Assembly: GCF_000002075.1 (NCBI RefSeq)
Contig: NW_004797280.1
Location: forward strand, 2,022,592-2,086,591
From: Aplysia californica
Taxonomy: Eukaryota; Mollusca; Gastropoda; Aplysiida; Aplysiidae
Direction of reading: 5' to 3'
Length of the DNA stretch: 64,000 bases
Below, one piece after another: positions 11,801-23,800 of this stretch (the first letter of the stretch is position 1; the number at the start of each line of letters is the position of its first letter). Below the pieces are notes generated by a model. That model saw only the letters and a list, made by a program, of their open reading frames with translations, did no database searches and had not been told where the DNA came from. The position numbers and the translations under genes are program-made.

Positions 11801-14800
11801 GTAAATTTACCTTTATTGTCGACTAGCTTAGTAGAAATAAGCTGATTATCCAAACAATTTTGGGCAAATACATTTAATTTATTCAGTTAATTTTTTTTCA
11901 GTTTTTGTGCTTTCATATCATTTTCAATATTCTTTTTTGTTAGCAAACCAGTCCTTTAAAAAAAAAAAAATCAGTCTTTAAGCATGAGATTGATATATTT
12001 GAGTGAAATATAAATTTCCATTTGTGAACGAATGTCTTTTACTCTAATTTGCACATCAGGGGAACATCTCTTTTATTGAATGCTGTTTCCAACTAACCCA
12101 GATTGACCCTGACGTGGGACCTTGAAACATTTATATTTGCTGATGCTTAAAGAAGGGTGGGCGGGGGGAGGGGGGGGGAGTGAGGACAGACAGAGTGTAG
12201 TTACGATACATTTGCAGCGCCAGGTAAAAATGGCAGCATCTGAACTATAACTAAAAGGGTGTGTCTTTTCTTACAGCACTTGCTGACAGTAGAGACTTCG
12301 TCCCCTGCAGAGACACAGGGCCAGCAGATGTCCATCCTGACCCAACGGGAACTGAGCTTGCCTCCTTCCAAACACCGATGGGTCACTGCGGCCTGCATGG
12401 TGCCACTGTCCGATGGCCCAGCTCGTGGGGCTCCTGCATTGATGGTGTGTGGTGACAAAGATGGCTCTGTTCACTCGTACACCCTCTCTCCAGAAAATAC
12501 TTCTGATGCAGATGGTTCCCAAACTACTCCAGTGAGTCTTGTAAAAATATATGTTTGGTGTCATTTGGGTTGTTGGCAAAAATAATTTTTCTTTCAGGAG
12601 GTCTAGTTTTTTGTTTTGATCATATGCTTGTCCTCTATTCAGCATGCACTTGTGAAAAAAATTTTAAAGATAAGAAAAATATTTTATTGCAAATCCTGAA
12701 TGTGTTGTTCATGTCCTATTGTTTAAGTTTTTTTGTTTTCTGTGTAGGAAGGGACAGATTGTTAACTTGTACTCTATATATGCTCATTGAGCTTTTACCC
12801 TTTTGCTGCAAATCTTTCATGAATCTAAAAAAATTATTTGAACTGAAGGATGCAAATATCTAATATCCTGACACTAAGTGCTCTGTAACTGTTGTCTGCT
12901 GGTTACTCATGATACCTGACTCACAGTCGTTTAGCCCCGACTTGCACACATTTGATAGGTCCAGGTTTGAGAGTAACAATTGATTCTGGTTTATTCCCAC
13001 TGGTTTGATCAATCTGCCTATTTTCTTTCTTTAAAAAAAATTTCTTTGAGGCTCTGTTCCTCTCTCTGACTTGAGCTTAACTTACTTTTTGTGTTCATTA
13101 GTGTGAACTTGTTTATATTTACTCTGTGTAACTCTGTCTTTTTGTCTTTCAGCTGCTGCCACATCAAACCTTTCAGAAAGTCCACAGTAAAGCCGGTGTG
13201 ACCTACGTCTGTTACAGAGATGGTCGGGTTCACACAGCAGGGAGAGACGGCTTCTACAGGCAGTGGGAGGTGAAGAACGGAGCACTCAGCCAACTGCATG
13301 GAAATAAGGTAGTGCATTATTTGACTTCTATACTTTCTTGATGGGGACTAGAGGTACAGAGTGGAGGCTCTCGTGGCCTAGAGGTTTAGGTGTTCACTTC
13401 TCATTCAAAGACACAGAGTTCGAATCCAGGTAGCTGCAAAAACATTTTCTTCTCTAAAATTGTCTCCTTTCACCCCCTTTCCTGCTCTCTAGCAATGTTC
13501 TGTCGTCTGCTTTCGTCTCCACTTTCTTCCACCACCCCCTCACCTCCTTTGCCCCCTCCTCTTGGCTCCTGACTCATTCTGCAGTCTTTCTACTGCTACC
13601 CCTTGGCTCCTTTTTACTGCTGTCTTTCAGCCACACCCCTGATCTTCTGGTAGGAAAGATCTACACCTAGCCTTCTCGGATAAGGGCGAACAATCTCGGA
13701 GGTCCTGTGTGCAAGTTGCGCTCGTTAAATATCCCTTGGTAATCTAAAATCAATAAAAGTAGGCTTCGCCTGCCACCTGGGCAAAATTCAAAATTTCCTA
13801 CCAAAATGAAAATGGTTCATGTTTCCCGCATGCTCATATGACCTTATGCAGTTGCGTGCGCTGTAATACACTTACCAAAAAAAAAAAAAAAAAAAGTGAC
13901 AGGGAGCTTATTCAGTCGTAGTAATAGCTAGACTGGTTTCACCTAGTGCCGTGTTGTAGTACTGGTTTCTTAGACTGTGCTGAGGGTAGACACAGCTAAT
14001 TATTTATATTTTGTTTCATGTTTTTCATGTTTTGCCTTAGTTGTCCTAAAGAAAAGCCATTGTGTGTCTCTAGTATGACTTCAGGTCATCATACTAATGA
14101 CATTTTCATCAGGGCATGATCACGAAATCTGGGGGTGGGTGCGGGGTGTCTTTCTGTCTGGACAGGATGATTATCACCAAATGCCAGTTAACCTGTTTGC
14201 CCACAACAAACTTAAATTTTATCATAGAATTCAAAACATGTGAAATTTATAATTTTGCTGTGCAAGAAAATGTCAGCCTTATCACAAAGGTGTTCTTTTT
14301 GTGAATTTTCACAGATCTTGAAAGGCCTGGAATGGATTGATAGATTGGAATGGCACAACGGAGACCTCTTGGTGTATGGATTTTTTTCAGTAAGTTCTCC
14401 CATGTCCACCTCTGACATGACAAGATTTGGTCTGTAGCAATAGATTCTAACAGCTCCAGTCTCCATTCTATCAAATCAATTGCTAGTAAATGATGTGTGT
14501 AACTTATTAGAACTTGTTCGCTCGAAGCAAGTTCAACAATTTTTATGTTGTGGAGGTGAGAATTTTTCCTTTATGTTCATGAAATCTAATTCTATAGGCT
14601 TATGGAAATATTACTGTTGTTTCTATTCAGTTCCGTGATCTTAGTATCTTTGCTTCAGTTTCCCAATCCAGCAGTCTTCTGTTCTTTTGCACTTTGACTT
14701 TGAAGTGTTTACTCAAAATATTTTCTATGATCTGACATAGCGCATATATTTTATGTCATGACTTGCAGTCCCAGTTCACTGTTTGGAGCGTCACATACAA

Positions 14801-17800
14801 CCAGCAGATCATGTCGGTGCAGTGTGGCGGAGGTCACAGGTCATGGGGGTGTTGTCACGAGAACGGAGTTCTCAGATTTGTCTATTTGAAGGCTGGAGCT
14901 GTGTACCTAGTGGACAGTGAGCGGCAGACAAAGCAGCGCATCATTCGGGTCAGTATTTTGTTTCTTCCCCACGTGCCCATTTTCTACCTCACTTCTGTTT
15001 TTGAAGCACAGGTGCCCCGACCTGCTTGAATCTTCTTGTGAAACCTGTTTCTGATTGAGCTTAACTCCTTTTATCTGGCAAGCCGCTCCCAGTGGCTCAC
15101 GGTCGGAGCCACTGTGCAGATGAGCCTCTGACAATGGCTAGGGCACATTCCTTTACAACGTCTTCGACGTCAAATTACTTTTAAGCAACTACCAAAAAGA
15201 GGTTTCTTTTACTAGGAGTTCATTACCTAGGTGAAGAACTATCAAAATAGGTTCTCTTATTTTGATTTAATGATGGATTTAGTGACGTATGTGCCACTTA
15301 AATTTCGCACCAGAAGAGGGCAGGGAAGAGGGCAGGGCATAGTGGGTTGACCTCCCCCCTTCGAAGATAAAGAGTTAGATATTTTTAAAAATCAGTATCA
15401 TAGCATTGGTGTTCCTCTCGTCACTTTTGAAAATGTGAGGCATTGTGGTGAAATCAAGGGATTGTCAAAATAATGAAATAGAAGAAATTGACACTAGGAT
15501 AAAATACAAGAATACTGAAAAGGAAGAATCAACCTTTTCTTCATTTGAAATATAATATAAGTTTAGGCGTAGCCTTTTGTGGATGGTATGCGCTAGGGTC
15601 GCCTCGCGGTGATATAAAACTTTCAATGTTGGAACTTTTCAGGCCCCTCTTCATGGCAGAGAACTGAGTGGTGCGACAGTCATTGGTTTTGTACACTGTC
15701 AGGAAGGTAAACAATTACACATTTCATGGTATTCGTAAATTGTATTGGACTGCCTGTTTTCTGCTTTAGTGACAAGTGATTTTGTTTTCGTGAGCAGATG
15801 ATCGGGAGGCCAGTAGGTTAAATCTATTCCCTATAACATTTTGTTATTGTTTTGATGTGTATACAGTTAAGTCTTTTCCTCTTCTGTCTAAAGTTTTAAT
15901 AAAATTTCTGTTTGTTGTCTTGATACAGGCAGTGGTAGATTCTTTATCATTCCATATCCTTTTTCAAACTTCTTTTTTGCAGTCTTGATGCGTTTCTCTT
16001 TAGCTCAAACTGTCTTCTTGGTAATGGGAAAAGTTTTAGCTAATCATTAATGTTATTGTGGACTCGTGCCCCCACTACCCAATATCATGTTTCAGGACTT
16101 TTATGCTAGAAATACAATGGAGTCCACCTTAACCGAAAACATTTTATCTGAAAACAGAGGTAAACCAAGAGAAAAAAGTTCCTTTTCCCCCCCTTCTATT
16201 TGAGCAACCTCACTAAACTAAGAATGTGGTTGAACTGAAGAAAACCTGGAAACTGAAGAAAATCTGGTGGTTCCTCAGATTTCAGTTTTAGGAGACTCCA
16301 CTGTAACTAACTGCATTAGTGAAAAGTCTTCATTATGTTCTCAGTCCTACTTAAGTAAATCCATCAGTACTCCTTTGTCTGCAGGCACCTGGGCCCCTCT
16401 AGTCTGTACAGCCAGTGAGGACACCAGCCTCAGTGTTGGAGTGATGCGGCGTATCCTTTTGTTCTAATCTTGACCGTCCGATGTTTATCTCATGTCTCAT
16501 TTTCACTTTAGAAACTCAATTTTTGCCTTTGAAGGTACACTCAAAATTGTCCAAGATGGCCACCCATCGTCTAGGAGAAAAGTGGCTGTCTTAGACAGGT
16601 CAGGTGGGCATCTTAGACAGTGTCATTATAATATTTTTTTAATTCAAGGAGGGAGTGGGAAGTGGTCGTTTGGACAGGTGATGTCATTGGACAGGTGACC
16701 GTTGATGCAGGTTCAAATGTATATTCATTTTTTAAGACACTTGTTTTCTTTTGGATTTTTTTGTTTTTTTTTTTTTTTATAGTAGAAGGTTTTACGGTGC
16801 TCGCAACTGCATAAGGTCATATGAGTGCCACCCTTTGTTTTTAAAAGGTATAAAACTTGGACTCCGTGTCATATACATATATGTTTCTAGTTTTGTTTTC
16901 AGATCTTTTCTGTTATTAAGATTTTTTTTCTTTTGTGCCTGACATTTTTAAAAGAAAGCTTTTACATCCTTTCACTATAAATTTGCTGCCGTTTAAGTAT
17001 TGAATTTTGTCACACTTATTTAATTTTTAATAGGAAATTGCAAATTGCAGGTTGTTTCATTCTTTACCACTTCTCTCAGATGACCAAGGACTGGTACAAT
17101 GGGAACCTCTTGCATCATTAAAAGGTCATCTTTCCAGCGTGCGCTGTGTCACTGCTGTTCCATGTGAAGGCATCCACAAGTTACCACCACGGTCAGATCT
17201 GGAGTGGGATCATGCCGACAAAGAGACTTCTTTTGTCCTATTCAGTGGAGGAGGACGAGCTGAACTACGGGCCTGGAAGTTGCAAGTCATGCCCCCAATG
17301 TGTAGAAGAGGAGGTCACAGCTATGGAGGTCGTGTAAATGTCGAACGTGTAGTGTCAGAAGCTACAGAGGAAGCTGATGTGATGAATGAAATCCAAACTT
17401 CACGTTTGACAAAACATGCTGTTTCTGTGACTGAGACGCCTAGCAGCATCGACTGTGATAAGCATGGAGTCAGTCTGAGTTCTGTGAGCACTGGTTCAGC
17501 TGTTGATCCCACACTAAGTGGAGCTGGCACAAGTACAAGCAGATCTCAGCAGATCTGTTCCTACAAACACTTAGCGACACATTTCCTTGGTGAGTGCAGG
17601 CACAAGCAACGGTCCTCTTCTTGGAAAACTCGGAAACTGAGGCTGGACCCGGAGACTCGAGTGATGAGTGTTGCCGCCACAACAGTCTCCCAGCTAGAGC
17701 CAGGGAGTCAGCGTGATGACACAGCCAGTGGTGGACATGTCTCTGGACTGTACCTGGTGTCTCTGGCAGGCTCAGATGGTGTTCTGAGGTAGGTTTGCTG

Positions 17801-20800
17801 TTTCTCTACGTCAGTCGTGATGTGTTCTCTTCTAGTTCTTAGGGGTAGTCGACTACTGGTTCTTCAACCTGAAGTGAAACTGATTTTTACATGTGTCACA
17901 TTTTTCCTACTCCATAGGGCCCTTATGCGTTTAAGGCAGACGCATTCTGATTTAGAAAGTACTCTCTATATATTTTAAAATACTGACTAGAGTACATGTA
18001 TGTTCGGTTTTGGTAATAGGAATGAATTTTGGAATTTGCTTGAGTTGTCACTGAAGCATACTCTTATCGATGTTAGGACCACCAAGGGATCTTTACTGTG
18101 CGCAACTTGAACATGCGACCTCCAAAATTTTTGGGGGGCAATATCTGAGAAGGCTAGGTACCATAAGATCAGGGGTGTGACTGAAAGATAACAGTAATAA
18201 GGAGGCATAAGTAGCAGTAGAAAGCGTCAAGAGGCGAGAGTAAGGGAGAGAGAAGTAGAGAGGTGGCCAGGGGTGAGGGTGGGTGGAGGGGAAAGTAGAT
18301 GATGGAAGAGGACGGGGACTAGAGAGCAAGATGGGTGGCTGGTGGGTGCTCTGGTGTGGTTTGCTTCTTCTTTCCTATCAAACATCTATCGTCCTTATCT
18401 CCCTTTTTAAAAATGTTTGGTACTCTCTTGTAACACCTCTAATCTTCTGGCGCTCATATGACCTTATGCTGTTGCGAGGGGTGTAAAATCTCTACAAAAA
18501 AAAGAGAGCAAGAAATGGGGCAAAAGGAGAAAATTTAAAGGAAGTAAGTCTTTTGACTGAGATGCTTACCCTTTAGACCACTAGAGCCTCCTGTTACTTA
18601 TTTAAAAAGTCTCATTTGTAGCAGTTGCTTTTGAAGCCGAACTGGAAGTATCACTTCAGTACCATATTGAAGGGTGAAAGTCAGTGCATTGCTGATAAAT
18701 AATAAAGACAAAGGCAAAGTTTTTCTCTTTTTTTTTCGTTTTTAAAATCTTTCTACTGTCTGATTGTTCCATTTTGCTTGGGTAGTAATATTTGAAAGGT
18801 AAGAGAATTGAAATGCTGGCCGTTTTATTGTACATTCCCATTTGTCTTCTTAAATGTGATCTAAAATTTGAGGAAAACAAAATTGCTGCCATATTCAACG
18901 AAGAAGAAAAACGCTCCTACAGATGCATTCTCCAGCCTTTTTCCTTTATTAAAAATTACAAATCACACCTAAGCAAGTCTAAAAATAGAGAATAGTCTTA
19001 CTCCAGGTTGTTGCTTAGTGCACCCTTTTCAGTCAATATCAGTCTGGTGATGGTTCCTGTCGTAAAGCCTGTTGTGTGCGTGTGTTGTGATTCATTGTGA
19101 AGGTAATCTAGATAAAGTGAGCAATTGCACTTTCTTCATTTCTTCTCAGGGTTCTTTTGTTTGATGAAGCAACACAGAATTTCTCAGCTGTTGTTCAAAG
19201 CTCATTCCACAAAGGCTGTGTTCTTAAAGTGACCCACCACCTACAGCACACTTCTGACTCACAGCCTACCCTCCTGCTGCTGTCTGCCTCCACAAATGGC
19301 CAAATCGTTGTATGGAAGTTGGGACAGGAGGTTATTCAGAAATGCACAAATGACAGAAGCTTGAACCACAGAGGGAAAGTAAAGACAAATAAAAACCCTG
19401 ACAACCACTGCGAAAGAGGACAACAGAACCAGTCCAAGGCAGGTTCATGTGAGGCTGGGACTGATGAAGAAGAAGGAGATGTTTCAGATGACTATACAGA
19501 CTTCACAAGGCAGGGCGAGGATGACAAAGAGGATAAACATAAAGACTGGCAGCCGCTTGCATCATTGCCAGCCCATCAGTCAGGTGTGAACAGCCTGCAC
19601 AGCTTACAAGTCTCAGGTGAGAGCTCAGTTTGTTCGGTGTGGTGAAGATGTTGGAGGTTTAGAGATGTAATGATGTGTTCATGTAATAGTACTCAACAAT
19701 CTGTTATAGCATATTTAGTTCTGATTTTGCAAATTGATACTGTCAAAATTGTCTAAAATGGCCACCTATTGTTGAGGATAAAAGTGGCCATCTTAGATAG
19801 GTGGACATCCTATACAATGTCATTATAGTGTAAAAAAAATACAAGGGAGGAATGGGAAGTGGCCTCTTGTACAGGCGATTGTCTTATACAGATAGCCGTA
19901 GGAGCAGGTTCCACTGTCACTATGATCCTGATTTTGATTGCAAAATTAAATCATTCATTTTTCTCATATATACAGATCTATGTTCGCTTATGTTGTAATA
20001 CTCTCATAATACTTTTATAATTTTTCACTGTTCAATAATTCCCTCTCTACTCTGTACTGGTCTGGAAACAAAATTAACTTCTCCTTTATTTTTTTCTAAA
20101 CTGTCCATGTTGTCTCAGATTCACAGTTCCTGGTGGCATCAGGAGGGGATGATAATGCGGTGACTGTTCAGCTGTGCCAATTGTCAGGTGTCCAGGTCAA
20201 TCTTCTGTGCAAGGTCACTCAGCACCGTGCGCATGCAGCACAGGTCACAGGTACTGATATCATTTTTTAAACTCATTCAGTGCTGAGCGCTCCTGCTGTG
20301 AACTCCCCTCATATACTGGGCAGTTTTGTTATGGCAACATGAAATAAGGTCTACCCTCGAAAATAAAAAAAAACTATCAGACTCAATGGCTGTTCGAGCA
20401 GAAAAAATATCTCCTTGACCTTTCCCATAATGCATCATGATTAGTAAAATAACTTGGTATGGATTAGAAAGAGTAATTCTTTCGATAAAGATCTCTCTCT
20501 TGCCCTTTTTTAACTCCCAGTGGAGCACAGGCCATCAACAGCATTACTCCAGCGAAGCCTGTCCTGAGCATCCTTTTCTATATGTTTCCATGATGTCCCC
20601 GCTTTTTCAATTTCAGCTTGTACCGCTCATCTCCATGTCATCTTTGGTCTTCCCTTCTTTCGTTTTCCATGTGGGTTCCACATTAAAGCCTGCCTGATGA
20701 TGCTTGACGGGGGTCTCCTCAGGGTGTGTCCAATCCATTTTCATTCGATAAAGATAGCGAGGCAGAATGCGAGAATACTTGTTGGTAGTATGTGGACGGG

Positions 20801-23800
20801 GCCCAGGCTTCGCAAGTATTCTCGTCCGTAGCACTGAATGAGTTAAGTATCCAGGGTGTCATATGGGGCGGGGGTGGGGTGGGATGGGGTGAAAGGGGGG
20901 GGGGGGGGTCATAGTAGGTTCTGCTTTCCTGGTGAGCCCTTTTTTTGACTTGTCAAAGTATCAATTTATTGTTTTGAAAAAAGACAAGTTCTTTTTGTAT
21001 GTTTGTGTTGTGAAAACTGGTATTATCATGATCTGTATTTATTTGACAATTTCGTACAGGATGTCTTTTGCAACATTAATACCAGTTCCAAACACAATGG
21101 TGACTTTCCTAGTGGTCACAATGCTTCTATGTTTTGCTGAAGGTTTAAGGTGTCTCTCATAACGAGAGCTGAGGTGGCTCGAAGGTGCTTTATTTTCTTG
21201 TGTGCTACATTTCCAGACCACTAAATCAGCTTGTAATAGAGAAAGTCTTGTTGTTTTGTGGAAATGAGGATGAGAAAAGAGCAGTGGCTTTTGAGAAATT
21301 GGATCGTGTTCAAGCCTGGTGTTCACATTCATGACTGGACAGCTTTAAATCCTGATCTGGCACTGAAATGAAGGTGACAAGTGGTAATTCTTAACCCTGT
21401 CAGTACGTCGTGTTTTACTATCGTATCCATACGATGTAGGAACTCTGTGCAACCACTTTCCAAAGAGGAATTTTACTCGTAAATCCAATCCGTACGCTTT
21501 GCGTAGCAGTCTGTCAAAATAATTTTTGGGGAAATACTGAAAGTTTCAAAGAGATCTTCATACTAGAAGTATTATAAAATGTGAAGAATACAACCGCGGG
21601 GGTACAAAATGACCCCGGGGCATACAGATAGGGTTAAAGCCCCATTGCTCAATAGGCTAATTATTGTCTAATAAGACTGATTTTTCTTTTTCTTAGATGG
21701 GATCTTCTAGATAATTTAAGATGTGCATACTCAGAAAGGAAGGTCTTTTACTTTTATATTCTTTTGCAGGCATAAAATTTATCAATCCATCTCTTGTGGT
21801 CTCAGCATCTATTGACCAAAGAATCTGTGTGTGGAGACTGCGTTGCAATGGAGAAAAGAGTATGCATGTGAGTTTTCCCTAATTTTTGTTTGCCCACTTT
21901 TTCAACTTTATTGGACTGGCAATGTCATAAGAATGCCTGATTTTAGAGTCCTAAAGGCAATATTGTATTCTGAATTGTCCTCAATCACACTTTCTTTAAA
22001 AATGTGTCTAAAGGACTTCAACATTTATCCCTTGACATGGGAGAACCATCCTCATGACAGACCCAGTTGGAGAGCAGCAATCATAAAGGGCAGCAAATAT
22101 ATAAGAAACTTCACAAATAAAAAATGTTGAAGCCAAGATAGAAGCCTGCAAGCTGCTACTTCCTCAAGTGGAAATGAAGCTGTCAAATGCTCAAGATGTG
22201 GCAAACTCTTCTCATCCTGATTTGGTCTCATTGGCCATTAAAGCAGAAGTCACAATTATTCCTTATTTCTTCTATTTCGCTCCAGAAATATTCTCCACTG
22301 CAGATGCGCATGTCATTGTCAGACATTGATGGACGAACTATTATTATTATACTTAATCAATTCCTACAATTGGGATTATGTTTGCAGAGAAAGGGAAAAA
22401 GACAATAAATTCAGTGTTCCTAAAAAATTGTAATCGCAAACATGCCAAGAGATCTGAGAGCAGCTTTTACTTTCACTCAGACTCATTGTAAGTTCTTCGA
22501 AACATCAAAGTCATAGTTTAACAAAAATTCCTTTATGTCTGTTTGTGACTCAAGACATTTTGTGTAGTCAACTGAAGTATTATTGTCTTTTTTCATCCAT
22601 TTCATGAGGTCAGTGATTTATTAATTATCATCGTTTTTAACCTAAAAATTCGACCCGTCAGTCTGAGTGGATCCTTATATGCTTCAAGCTTGACCCTTGA
22701 AAAAGTGATAGACTGAATCAAACTGGGGTTAGTAACTTTGTATAAATATAAGTGCAGGTTGGTCCTTATTCTCTCCTTTTCCTTTGTATTTTCTGTCTGT
22801 CATTTTCCTCTTTGCCATTACTGTTAGACTTTACTTTAATTGTCAGAACTGTTTGTGTCTAACTCTAACTCCCATTCTATATTTATGTCTCTTGTTTCTT
22901 TCTCAGCTGGAGCTGGTACAGTGCAAATATTCGAATCTGTCTGATGTCTCTTTCATGGATATCTGTCAGTTCAGGTAACTGATTGTCCCCTATTTAGGTC
23001 TACAAAGCCCTATTAACTTCGCACAGAGATACCGCCCAGTGTATTCCACTTCAGATACTTGCAGGGAGTTCAGGTCTGTTACAGAAATTTAAATCTTAAC
23101 CCTTTTGTTGACTTATGGCATCCCTGGTACGTCACAGAAATGGAAGTCCACAAAATTTCCCATTCCTGGTTGCCCATAACATTTCAAGAAATTTACATGT
23201 ACCTCAGGCCAATCACCTGGCTCTAATTTTTCTGTGCGGAGATTTAGCTGCAGGCACTACGTGGATTCGTATTCGGAAATAAAACGCACGCTTATCAGTA
23301 CCAAATTTGCTAGTGTTACTTTACTGCTAGGCTTGCAATACGTTACCACCAAAATTACTTTTTAAAAGGAATAGAATTACATTTTTTAACTTAAAATTGC
23401 AAGTTATTCGAAATTATGAGTAGGACGGGGGATACAGATATAGGAATTGACGAAAATTAGAAAAGTGACATGATTGAAGGTATGAAATGTCATGTCACAA
23501 ATGGGCTAGATCTAGACCTCGAGTCCATTACACTGAGACATGAGACTGCTGTACTGGGTAATGAGCTTAGCTGAAGATCAGTGCTGACACAAGGAATGTA
23601 TACCCACACTCAACTAGAGGGCTAAAGAGTTTTAGGCAAGTGAATTACTCTCCTCATCCTGCTGGTTAGTAGTACAGTGCAGCCTCTCTATAACGACATC
23701 ATCGGGACCAGAAAAAAATGTCTTTATAGAGAGGCAACCAGAAATTACTAATGATATATAAGGAAAAAATCGGGACCTGGGCACCATGTCGCTTTTCAGA

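Noticed and set aside
12271-12645. 124-codon minus frame
   Set aside because: Antisense shadow of the WDR6 exon 12277-12531.
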